Assembly: GCF_029227915.1 (NCBI RefSeq)
Contig: NC_079881.1
Coordinates: 27,877,501 to 27,941,500, forward strand
Reading direction: 5' to 3'
DNA from: Hydractinia symbiolongicarpus
Taxonomy: Eukaryota; Cnidaria; Hydrozoa; Anthoathecata; Hydractiniidae
Length of the DNA stretch: 64,000 nt
Shown here: piece by piece, positions 1-11,656 of the stretch
Layout: every line of letters starts with the position of its first letter
How positions within the stretch are numbered: the stretch's first letter is position 1
Translations under genes and position numbers: made by a program
The notes under the pieces: model-generated
What the model was told of the DNA's origin: nothing
Database searches by the model: none
Seen by the model: only the letters and a program-made list of their open reading frames with translations

Positions 1-3000
1 GCTTGGCCCGTATAGTCAAAAGTATACAAAGAAAGTACCCAGGGAGTAAACTCATTTCCCGAACGATTTTTTAAAATATTTTTTCACCACTAAAACGCAT
101 GAGACTTGTAGTTTTCAAAAATGTTTTCATTTTTGATGAGACGCTGAATAAAAGCAGTTTAATCGCCGGCAAACGAAAATCCGCGACTTCCCGTAAATCC
201 CGGACTCGGCCCGTATAGTCAAAAGTATACAAAGAAAGTACCCAGGGAGTAAACGCATTTCCCGAACGATTTTTTAGATTATTTTTTCACCACTAAAACG
301 CATGAGACTTGTAGTTGTCAAAAATGTTTTCATTTTTAATGAGACGCTTAATGAAAGAGGTTTAATCGCCGGAAAACGAAAACCCGCGATTTCCCGTAAA
401 TCCCGGGCTTGGCCCGTATAGTCAAAAGTATACAAAGAAAGTACCCAGGGAGTAAACTCATTTCCCGAACGATTTTTTAAATTATATTTTCACCACTAAA
501 ACGCATGAGACTTGTAGTTTTAAAAAATGTTTTCATTTTTGATGAGACGCTGAATAAAAGAAGTTTAATCGCCGGCAAACGAAAACCCGCGATTTCCCGT
601 AAATCCCGGGCTTGGCACGTATAGTCGAATGTATACAAAGAAAGTACCCTGTGAGTAAAGCGATTTCCAGAACGATTTTTTAAATTATTTTTTCACCACT
701 AAAGCCCATGAGACTTGTAGTTTTCAAAAATATTTTCATTTTTGATGAGACGCTGAATAAAAGCAGTTTAATTGCCGACAAACGAAAACCTGCGATTTCC
801 CTAAATCCCGGACTCGGCCCGTATAGTCAAAAGTATACAAAGAAAGTACCCAGGGAGTAAACTCATTTCCAGATCGATTTTTTAAATTATTTTGTCACCA
901 CTAAAACGCATGAGACTTGTAGTTTTCAAAAATGTTTGTATTTTTGATGAGACGCTGAATAAAAGAAGTTTAATCGCCGACAAACGAAAACCCGCGATTT
1001 CCCGTAAATCCCGGCTTGGCCCGTATAGTCAAAAGTATACAAAGAAAGTACCCAGGGAGTAAACTCATTTCCAGAACGATTTTTTAAATTATTTTTTCAC
1101 CTCTAAAACGCATGAGACTTGTAGTTTTCAAAAATGTTTTCATTTTTGATGAGACGCTGAATAAAAGCAGTTTAATCGCCGGCAAACGAAAATCCGCGAT
1201 TACCCGTAAATCCCGGACTCGGCCCGTATAGTCAAAAGTATACAAAGAAAGTACCCAGGGAGTAAACTCATTTCCTGAACGATTTTTTAAATTATTTTTT
1301 CACCACTAAAACGCAAAGACTTGTAGGTTTTAAAAATGTTTTCATTTTTGATGAGACGCTGAATAAAAGAATTTTAATCGCCGGCAAACGAAAACCCGCG
1401 ATTTCCCGTAAATCCCAGCTTGGCCCGTATAGTCAAAAGTATACAAAGAAAGTACCCAGGGAGTAAACTCATTTCCCGAACGATTTTTTAAATTATTTTT
1501 TCACCACTAAAACGCATGAGACTTGTAGTTTTCAAAAATGTTTTCATTTTTGATGAGACGCTGAATAAAAGAAGTTTAATCGCCGGCAAACGAAAACCCG
1601 CGATTTCCCGTAAATCCCGGGCTTGGCACGTATAGTCCAATGTATACAAAGAAAGTACCCAGGTAGTAAACTCATTTCCCGAACGATTTTTTAATTTTTT
1701 TTTTCACCACTAAAACGCATGAGACTTGTAGTTTGCAAAAATGTTTTCATTTTTGATGAGACGCTGAATAAAAGAACTTTAATCGCTGGCAAACAAAAAC
1801 CCGCGATTTCCCGTAAATCCCGGCTTGGCCGGTATAGTCAAAAGTATACAAAGAAAGTACCCAGGGAGTAAACTCATTTCCCGAAGGGTTTTTTAAATTA
1901 TTTTTTCACCACTAAAACGCATGAGACTTGTAGTTTTCAAAAATGTTTTCATTTTTGATGAGACGCTGAATAAAAGAAGTTTAATCGCCGGCAAACAAAA
2001 ACCGGCGATTTCCCGTAAATCCCGGCTTGGCCCGTATAGTCAAAAGTATACAAAGAAAGTACCCAGGGAGTAAACTTATTTCCCGAACGATTTTTTAAAT
2101 TATTTTTTCACCACTAAAACGCATGAGACTTGTAGTTTTCAAAAATGTTTTCATTTTTGATGAGACGCTGAATAAAAGCAGTTTAATCGCCGGCAAACGA
2201 AAATCCGCGATTTCCCGTAAATCCCGGACTCGGCCCGTATAGTCAAAAGTATACAAAGAAAGTACCCAGGGGGTAAACTCATTTCCCGAACGATTTTTTA
2301 AATTATTTTTTCACCACTAAAACGCATGAGACTTGTAGTTTTCAAAAATGTTTTCATTTTTGATGAGACGCTGAATAAAAGAAGTTTAATCGCCGGCAAA
2401 CGAAAATCCGCGATTTCCCGTAAATCCCGGACTCGGCCCGTATAGTCAAAAGTATACAAAGAAAGTACCCAGGGAGTAAACTCATTTCCCGAACGATTTT
2501 TTAAATTATTTTTTCACCACTAAAACGCACGAGACTTGTAGTTGTCAAAAATGTTTTCATTTTTGATGAGACGCTGAATAAAAGCAGTTTAATCGCCGGC
2601 AAACGAAAATCCGCGATTTCCCGTAAATCCCGGACTCGGCCCGTATAGTCAAAAGTATACAAAGAAAGTACCCAGGGAGTAAACTCATTTCCCGAACGAT
2701 TTTTTAAATTATTTTTTCACCACTAAAACGCACGAGACTTGTAGTTGTCAAAAATGTTTTCATTTTTGATGAGACGCTTAATGAAGGAGGTTTAATCGCC
2801 GGCAGACGAAATACGGCGTTTTCCCGTAAATCCGGGGCTTGGCCCGTATAGTCGAATGTATACAAAGAAAGTACCCAGGGAGTAAACTCATTTCCCGAAC
2901 GATTTTTTAAATTTTTTTTTCACCACTAAAACGCATGAGACTTGTAGTTTTCAAAAATGTTTTCATTTTTGATGAGACGCTTAATGAAGGAGGTTTAATC

Positions 3001-6000
3001 GCCGGAAAACGAAAACCCGTGATTTCCCGTAAATCCCGGGCTTGGCCCGTATAGTCGAATGTATACAAAGAAAGTACCCTGTGAGTAAACTCATTTCCAG
3101 AACGATTTTTTAAATTATTTTTTCACCACTAAAACCCATAAGACTTGTAGGTTTTAAAAAATGTTTTCATTTTTGATGAGACGCTGAATAAAAGAAGTTT
3201 AATCGCCGGCAAACGAAAACCCGCGATTTCCCGTAAATCCCGGCTTGGCCCGTATAGTCAAAAGTATACAAAGAAAGTACCCAGGGGGTAAACTCATTTC
3301 CCGAACGATTTTTTAAATTATTTTTTCACCACTAAAACGCATGAGACTTGTAGTTTTCAAAAATGTTTTCATTTTTGATGAGACGCTGAATAAAAGCAGT
3401 TTAATCGCCGGCAAACGAAAATCCGCGACTTCCCGTAAATCCCGGACTCGGCCCGTATAGTCAAAAGTATACAAAGAAAGTACCCAGGGAGTAAACGCAT
3501 TTCCCGAACGATTTTTTAGATTATTTTTTCACCACTAAAACGCATGAGACTTGTAGTTGTCAAAAATGTTTTCATTTTTAATGAGACGCTTAATGAAAGA
3601 GGTTTAATCGCCGGAAAACGAAAACCCGCGATTTCCCGTAAATCCCGGGCTTGGCCCGTATAGTCAAAAGTATACAAAGAAAGTACCCAGGGAGTAAACT
3701 CATTTCCCGAACGATTTTTTAAATTATATTTTCACCACTAAAACGCATGAGACTTGTAGTTTTCAAAAATGTTTTCATTTTTGATGAGACGCTGAATAAA
3801 AGAAGTTTAATCGCCGGCAAACGAAAACCCGCGATTTCCCGTAAATCCCGGGCTTGGCACGTATAGTCGAATGTATACAAAGAAAGTACCCTGTGAGTAA
3901 AGCGATTTCCAGAACGATTTTTTAAATTATTTTTTCACCACTAAAGCCCATGAGACTTGTAGTTTTCAAAAATATTTTCATTTTTGATGAGACGCTGAAT
4001 AAAAGCAGTTTAATCGCCGACAAACGAAAACCTGCGATTTCCCTAAATCCCGGACTCGGCCCGTATAGTCAAAAGTATACAAAGAAAGTGCCCAGGGAGT
4101 AAACTCATTTCCAGATCGATTTTTTAAATTATTTTGTCACCACTAAAACGCATGAGACTTGTAGTTTTCAAAAATGTTTGTATTTTTGATGAGACGCTGA
4201 ATAAAAGAAGTTTAATCGCCGACAAACGAAAACCCGCGATTTCCCGTAAATCCCGGCTTGGCCCGTATAGTCAAAAGTATACAAAGAAAGTACCCAGGGA
4301 GTAAACTCATTTCCAGAACGATTTTTTAAATTATTTTTTCACCTCTAAAACGCATGAGACTTGTAGTTTTCAAAAATGTTTTCATTTTTGATGAGACGCT
4401 GAATAAAAGCAGTTTAATCGCCGGCAAACGAAAATCCGCGATTACCCGTAAATCCCGGACTCGGCCCGTATAGTCAAAAGTATACAAAGAAAGTACCCAG
4501 GGAGTAAACTCATTTCCTGAACGATTTTTTAAATTATTTTTTCACCACTAAAACGCAAAGACTTGTAGGTTTTAAAAATGTTTTCATTTTTGATGAGACG
4601 CTGAATAAAAGAATTTTAATCGCCGGCAAACGAAAACCCGCGATTTCCCGTAAATCCCAGCTTGGCCCGTATAGTCAAAAGTATACAAAGAAAGTACCCA
4701 GGGAGTAAACTCATTTCCCGAACGATTTTTTAAATTATTTTTTCACCACTAAAACGCATGAGACTTGTAGTTTTCAAAAATGTTTTCATTTTTGATGAGA
4801 CGCTGAATAAAAGAAGTTTAATCGCCGGCAAACGAAAACCCGCGATTTCCCGTAAATCCCGGGCTTGGCACGTATAGTCCAATGTATACAAAGAAAGTAC
4901 CCAGGTAGTAAACTCATTTCCCGAACGATTTTTTAATTTTTTTTTTCACCACTAAAACGCATGAGACTTGTAGTTTGCAAAAATGTTTTCATTTTTGATG
5001 AGACGCTGAATAAAAGAACTTTAATCGCTGGCAAACAAAAACCCGCGATTTCCCGTAAATCCCGGCTTGGCCGGTATAGTCAAAAGTATACAAAGAAAGT
5101 ACCCAGGGAGTAAACTCATTTCCCGAAGGGTTTTTTAAATTATTTTTTCACCACTAAAACGCATGAGACTTGTAGTTTTCAAAAATGTTTTCATTTTTGA
5201 TGAGACGCTGAATAAAAGAAGTTTAATCGCCGGCAAACAAAAACCGGCGATTTCCCGTAAATCCCGGCTTGGCCCGTATAGTCAAAAGTATACAAAGAAA
5301 GTACCCAGGGAGTAAACTTATTTCCCGAACGATTTTTTAAATTATTTTTTCACCACTAAAACGCATGAGACTGTAGTTTTCAAAAATGTTTTCATTTTTG
5401 ATGAGACGCTGAATAAAAGCAGTTTAATCGCCGGCAAACGAAAATCCGCGATTTCCCGTAAATCCCGGACTCGGCCCGTATAGTCAAAAGTATACAAAGA
5501 AAGTACCCAGGGGGTAAACTCATTTCCCGAACGATTTTTTAAATTATTTTTTCACCACTAAAACGCATGAGACTTGTAGTTTTCAAAAATGTTTTCATTT
5601 TTGATGAGACGCTGAATAAAAGAAGTTTAATCGCCGGCAAACGAAAACCCGCGATTTCCCGTAAATCCCGGCTTGGCCCGTATAGTCAAAAGTATACAAA
5701 GAAAGTACCCAGGGAGTAAACTTATTTCCCGAACGATTTTTTAATTTATTTTTTCACCACTAAAACGCATGAGACTTGTAGTTTTCAAAAATGTTTTCAT
5801 TTTTGATGAGACGCTGAATAAAAGCAGTTTAATCGCCGGCAAACGAAAATCCGCGATTTCCCGTAAATCCCGGACTCGGCCCGTATAGTCAAAAGTATAC
5901 AAAGAAAGTACCCAGGGAGTAAACTCATTTCCCGAACGATTTTTTAAATTATTTTTTCACCACTAAAACGCACGAGACTTGTAGTTGTCAAAAATGTTTT

Positions 6001-6484
6001 CATTTTTGATGAGACGCTTAATGAAGGAGGTTTAATCGCCGGCAAACGAAATACGGCGTTTTCCCGTAAATCCGGGGCTTGGCCCGTATAGTCGAATGTA
6101 TACAAAGAAAGTACCCAGGGAGTAAACTCATTTCCCGAACGATTTTTTAAATTTTTTTTTCACCACTAAAACGCATGAGACTTGTAGTTTTCAAAAATGT
6201 TTTCATTTTTGATGAGACGCTTAATGAAGGAGGTTTAATCGCCGGAAAACGAAAACCCGTGATTTCCCGTAAATCCCGGGCTTGGCCCGTATAGTCGAAT
6301 GTATACAAAGAAAGTACCCTGTGAGTAAACTCATTTCCAGAACGATTTTTTAAATTATTTTTTCACCACTAAAACGCATAAGACTTGTAGGTTTTAAAAA
6401 ATGTTTTCATTTTTGATGAGACGCTGAATAAAAGAAGTTTAATCGCCGGCAAACGAAAACCCGCGATTTCCCGTAAATCCCGGC
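1..6484 (+). repeat. 16-monomer higher-order repeat, two copies of about 3,242 bp
   Basis: Rare variants recur at a fixed offset of 3,242 bp: ccgcgacttccc at 181 and 3423, the ggcacg/gtgagtaaagcg unit at 614 and 3856, and the two-base deletion acgcaaagac at 1311 and 4553. The gtccaatg/ggtagtaaac unit is also shared. After a one-base deletion near 5371 (gactgtag) the offset becomes 3,241 and then 3,240. One or two monomers near 2430-2640 versus 5680-5880 are of different subtype, which fits local conversion or unequal exchange. Copies run approximately 1-3242 and 3243-6484. Confidence 0.9.
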
Positions 6485-8913
6485 TTGGCCCGTATAGTCA
6501 AAAGTATACAAAGAAAGTACCCAGGGGGTAAACTCATTTCCCGAACGATTTTTTAAATTATTTTTTCACCACTAAAACGCATGAGACTTGTAGTTTTCAA
6601 AAATGTTTTCATTTTTGATGAGACGCTGAATAAAAGCAGTTTAATCGCCGGCAAACGAAAATCCGCGATTTCCCGTAAATCCCGGACTCGGCCCGTATAG
6701 TCAAAAGTATACAAAGAAAGTACCCAGGGGGTAAACTCATTTCCCGAACGATTTTTTAAATTATTTTTTCACCACTAAAACGCATGAGACTTGTAGTTTT
6801 TAAAAATGTTTTCATTTTTGATGAGACGCTGAATAAAAGAAGTTTAATAGCCGGCAAACGAAAACCCGCGATTTCCCGTAAATCCCGGCTTGGCCCGTAT
6901 AGTCAAAAGTATACAAAGAAAGTACCCAGGGAGTAAACTTATTTCCCGAACGATTTTTTAAATTATTTTTTCACCACTAAAACGCATGAGACTTGTAGTT
7001 TTTAAAAATGTTTTCATTTTTGATGAGACGCTGAATAAAAGAAGTTTAATAGCCGGCAAACGAAAACCCGCGATTTCCCGTAAATCCCGGCTTGGCCCGT
7101 ATAGTCAAAAGTATACAAAGAAAGTACCCAGGGAGTAAACTTATTTCCCGAACGATTTTTTAATTTATTTTTTCACCACTAAAACGCATGAGACTTGTAG
7201 TTTTCAAAAATGTTTTCATTTTTGATGAGACGCTGAATAAAAGCAGTTTAATCGCCGGCAAACGAAAATCCGCGATTTCCCGTAAATCCCGGACTCGGCC
7301 CGTATAGTCAAAAGTATACAAAGAAAGTACCCAGGGAGTAAACTCATTTCCCGAACGATTTTTTAAATTATTTTTTCACCACTAAAACGCATGAGACTTG
7401 TAGTTGTCAAAAATGTTTTCATTTTTGATGAGACGCTTAATGAAGGAGGTTTAATCGCCGGCAAACGAAATCCGGCGTTTTTCCGTAAATCCGGGGCTTG
7501 GCCCGTATAGTCGAATGTATACAAAGAAAGTACCCAGGGAGTAAACTCATTTCCCGAACGATTTTTTAATTTTTTTTTTCACCACTAAAACGCATGAGAC
7601 TTGTAGTTTTCAAAAATGTTTTCATTTTTGATGAGACGCTTAATGAAGGAGGTTTAATCGCCGGAAAACGAAAACCCGTGATTTCCCGTAAATCCCGGGC
7701 TTGGCCCGTATAGTCGAATGTATACAAAGAAAGTACCCTGTGAGTAAACTCATTTCCAGAACGATTTTTTAAATTATTTTTTCAACACTAAAACGCATAA
7801 GACTTGTAGGTTTTAAAAATGTTTTCATTTTTGATGAGACGCTGAATAAAAGAAGTTTAATCGCCGGCAAACGAAAACCCGCGATTTCCCGTAAATCCCG
7901 GCTTGGCCCGTATAGTCAAAAGTATACAAAGAAAGTACCCAGGGAGTAAACTCATTTCCCGAACGATTTTTTAAATTATATTTTCACCACTAAAAGGCAT
8001 GAGACTTGTAGTTTTCAAAAATGTTTTCATTTTTGATGAGACGCTGAATAAAAGAAGTTTAATAGCCGGCAAACGAAAACCCGCGATTTACCGTAAATCC
8101 CGGCTTGGCCCGTATAGTCAAAAGTATACAAAGAAAGTACCCAGGGAGTAAACTCATTTCCCGAACGATTTTTTAAATTATATTTTCACCACTAAAACGC
8201 ATGAGACTTGTAGTTTTCAAAAATGTTTTCATTTTTGATGAGACGCTGAATAAAAGCAGTTTAATCGCCGGCAAACGAAAATCCGCGATTTCCCGTAAAT
8301 CCCGGACTCGGCCCGTATAGTCAAAAGTATACAAAGAAAGTACCCAGGGAGTAAACTCATTTCCCGAACGATTTTTTAAATTATTTTTTCACCACTAAAA
8401 CGCATGAGACTTGTAGTTGTCAAAAATGTTTTCATTTTTGATGAAACGCTTAAGGAAAGAGGTGCAATCGCCGGCAAACGAAACTCGGCTTTTTCCCGTA
8501 AATCCGGGGCTTGGCCCGTATAGTCGAATGTATACAAAGAAAGTACCCAGGGAGTAAACTCATTTCCCGAACGATTTTTTAAATTTTTTTTTCACCACTA
8601 AAACGCATGAGACTTGTAGTTTTCAAAAATGTTTTCATTTTTGATGAGACGCTTAATGAAAGAGGTTTAATCGCCGGAAAACGAAAACTCGCGATTTCCC
8701 GTAAATCCTGGGCTTGGCCCGTATAGTCGAATGTATACAAAGAAAGTACCCTGTGAGTAAACTCATTTCCAGAACGATTTTTTAAATTATTTTTTCACCA
8801 CTAAAACGCATACGACTTGTAGGTTTTAAAAATGTTTTCATTTTTGATGAGACGCTGAATAAAAGAAGTTTAATCGCCGGCAAACGAAAACCCGCGATTT
8901 CCCGTAAATCCCG

Positions 8914-9833
8914 GCTTGGCACGTATAGTCGAAATATATACAAAGAAAGTACCCTGTGAGTAAAGCCATTTCCAGAACGATTTTTTAAATTATTTTTCAC
9001 CACTAAAGCCCATGAGACTTGTAGTTTTCAAAAATATTTTCATTTTTGATGAGACGCTGAATAAAAGCAGTTAAATCGCCGACAAACGAAAACCTGCGAT
9101 TTCCCTAAATCCCGGACTCGGCCCGTATAGTCAAAAGTATACAAAGAAAGTACCCAGGGAGTAAACTCATTTCCAGATCGATTTTTTAAATTATTTTGTC
9201 ACCACTAAAACGCATGAGACTTGTAGTTTTCAAAAATGTTTTCATTTTTGATGAGACGCTGAATAAAAGAAGTTTAATCGCCGGCAAACGAAAACCCGCG
9301 ATTTCCCGTAAATCCCGGCTTGGCCCGTATAGTCAAAAGTATACAAAAAAAGTACCCAGGGAGTAAACTCATTTCCAGAACGATTTTTTAAATTATTTTT
9401 TCACCACTAAAACGCATGAGACTTGTAGTTTTCAAAAATGTTTTCATTTTTGATGAGACGCTGAATAAAAGCAGTTTAATCGCCGGCAAACGAAAATCCG
9501 CGATTTCCCGTAAATCCCGGACTCGGCCCGTATAGTCAAAAGTATACAAAGAAAGTACCCAGGGAGTAAACTCATTTCCCGAACGATTTTTTAAATTATT
9601 TTTTCACCACTAAAACGCATGAGACTTGTAGTTGTCAAAAATGTTTTCATTTTTGATGAGACGCTGAATAAAAGAAGTTTAATCGCCGGCAAACGAAAAC
9701 CCGCGATTTCCCGTAAATCCCGCCTTGGCCGGTATAGTCAAAAGTATACAAAGAAAGTACCCAGGGAGTAAACTCATTTCCCGAAGGATTTTTTAAATTT
9801 TTTTTTCACCACTAAAACGCATGAGACTTGTAG
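8914..9833 (+). repeat. Left arm of a 920-bp inverted repeat (fold-back)
   Basis: Five monomers here are the near-perfect reverse complement of 10519-11438. The rare string gtcgaaatatatac at 8928-8941 mirrors 11411-11424, and the nine-T run before cacc near 9800 mirrors a nine-A run near 10535. Both give a coordinate sum of 20352. I saw only isolated mismatches, for example acaaaaaaag near 9345 and gttaaatcg near 9070. A 685-bp spacer (9834-10518) separates the arms. Confidence 0.9.
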
Positions 9834-11483
9834 AAATCGCGGGTTTTCGTTTTCCGGCGATTAAACCTCTTTCATTAAGCGTCTCATTAAAAATGAAAAC
9901 ATTTTTGACAACTACAAGTCTCATGCGTTTTAGTGGTGAAAAAATAATCTAAAAAATCGTTCGGGAAATGCGTTTACTCCCTGGGTACTTTCTTTGTATA
10001 CTTTTGACTATACGGGCCGAGTCCGGGATTTACGGGAAGTCGCGGATTTTCGTTTGCCGGCGATTAAACTGCTTTTATTCAGCGTCTCATCAAAAATGAA
10101 AACATTTTTGAAAACTACAAGTCTCATGCGTTTTAGTGGTGAAAAAATATTTTAAAAAATCGTTCGGGAAATGAGTTTACTCCCTGGGTACTTTCTTTGT
10201 ATACTTTTGACTATACGGGCCAAGCCGGGATTTACGGGAAATCGCGGGTTTTCGTTTGCCGGCGATTAAACTTCTTTTATTCAGCGTCTCATCAAAAATG
10301 AAAACATTTTTGAAAACTACAAGTCTCATGCGTTTTAGTGGTGAAAAAATAATTTAAAAAATCCTTCGGGAAATGAGTTTACTCCCTGGGTACTTTCTTT
10401 GTATACTTTTGACTATACCGGCCAAGCCGGGATTTACGGGAAATCGCGGGTTTTCGTTTGCCGGCGATTAAACTTCTTTTATTCAGCGTCTCATCAAAAA
10501 TGAAAACATTTTTGAAAACTACAAGTCTCATGCGTTTTAGTGGTGAAAAAAAAATTTAAAAAATCCTTCGGGAAATGAGTTTACTCCCTGGGTACTTTCT
10601 TTGTATACTTTTGACTATACCGGCCAAGGCGGGATTTACGGGAAATCGCGGGTTTTCGTTTGCCGGCGATTAAACTTCTTTTATTCAGCGTCTCATCAAA
10701 AATGAAAACATTTTTGACAACTACAAGTCTCATGCGTTTTAGTGGTGAAAAAATAATTTAAAAAATCGTTCGGGAAATGAGTTTACTCCCTGGGTACTTT
10801 CTTTGTATACTTTTGACTATACGGGCCGAGTCCGGGATTTACGGGAAATCGCGGATTTTCGTTTGCCGGCGATTAAACTGCTTTTATTCAGCGTCTCATC
10901 AAAAATGAAAACATTTTTGAAAACTACAAGTCTCATGCGTTTTAGTGGTGAAAAAATAATTTAAAAAATCGTTCTGGAAATGAGTTTACTCCCTGGGTAC
11001 TTTCTTTGTATACTTTTGACTATACGGGCCAAGCCGGGATTTACGGGAAATCGCGGGTTTTCGTTTGCCGGCGATTAAACTTCTTTTATTCAGCGTCTCA
11101 TCAAAAATGAAAACATTTTTGAAAACTACAAGTCTCATGCGTTTTAGTGGTGACAAAATAATTTAAAAAATCGATCTGGAAATGAGTTTACTCCCTGGGT
11201 ACTTTCTTTGTATACTTTTGACTATACGGGCCGAGTCCGGGATTTAGGGAAATCGCAGGTTTTCGTTTGTCGGCGATTAAACTGCTTTTATTCAGCGTCT
11301 CATCAAAAATGAAAATATTTTTGAAAACTACAAGTCTCATGGGCTTTAGTGGTGAAAAATAATTTAAAAAATCGTTCTGGAAATGGCTTTACTCACAGGG
11401 TACTTTCTTTGTATATATTTCGACTATACGTGCCAAGCCCGGGATATACTGGAAATCGCGGGTTTTCGTTTGCTGGCGATTAA
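9834..11483 (-). repeat. 203-bp satellite array, orientation B, between strand switch and LINE copy 1
   Basis: About eight monomers in the opposite orientation to 1-9833. It starts mid-monomer at aaatcgcggg and ends at gcgattaa, where the LINE 3' end begins. The whole block is a direct copy, offset 14,592 bp, of 24426-26075; markers include gggaagtcgcgg near 10034 and 24626. The bases 10519-11438 are the right arm of the fold-back with 8914-9833. The last monomer has private variants (gtatatatttcg, gggatatactgg, ttgctggcg) shared only with the copy beside LINE 2. Confidence 0.95.
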
Positions 11484-11656
11484 TTTCTTTTCTTTTCTTT
11501 TCAATTTATTTAAAGTCGATTATTCACATATTTACAATAGTTTCCAAAAAAAAAAGTAATTAAGAAAACTAATCTAAATCGACTAAATTTTTTTTATGTT
11601 TACAATTAAATAAAATCATTTTTTTTATATATATAAACAATAATAACAACAAAGTT
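11484..11656 (-). other. LINE copy 1 3' UTR with polyadenylation signal, inverted repeat and GAAAA tail
   Basis: Read on the minus strand, the UTR follows the ORF2 TAG stop and is AT-rich. It holds an 8-bp perfect inverted repeat AGTCGATT/AATCGACT (top-strand 11514-11521 and 11577-11584, 55-nt loop), an AATAAA at 11505-11510, and then ends in GAAAAG-type pentamer repeats (11484-11502). CR1-clade elements typically end in short microsatellite repeats rather than poly(A), and 3' hairpins are often what their reverse transcriptase recognises. That role is inferred here. Confidence 0.7.

Larger units (their letters stand above)
1..9833 (+). repeat. 203-bp satellite array, orientation A (left block)
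   Basis: About 48 head-to-tail monomers of 202-203 bp. Recurrences of ggcccgtatagtc fall at 5, 208, 411, 614, 816 and 1018. Monomers differ at diagnostic positions: actcggcccg versus cttggcccg linkers, gtcaaaag versus gtcgaatg, cccaggg versus ctgtgag, and aataaaagaag versus taatgaaagagg. These variants recur in a fixed order, so the block is a higher-order repeat rather than a random mixture. All reading frames are incidental and no host gene is visible. The block stops abruptly at 9833 inside a monomer, just after gagacttgtag, where the array continues in the opposite orientation. Confidence 0.97.

Noticed and set aside
130-160. Possible hammerhead ribozyme core (TTGATGAG...GCTGAA) in the A monomer
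   Set aside because: The first core base is T not C, only six bases lie between the two core parts so no stem II forms, and no matching stem I/III with a UH cleavage site was found.
1-9833. CRISPR-like or rDNA-spacer-like periodic repeat
   Set aside because: The whole 203-bp unit is repeated without alternating unique spacers, and no rRNA sequence, cas gene or promoter is visible; an ordinary satellite explains it.
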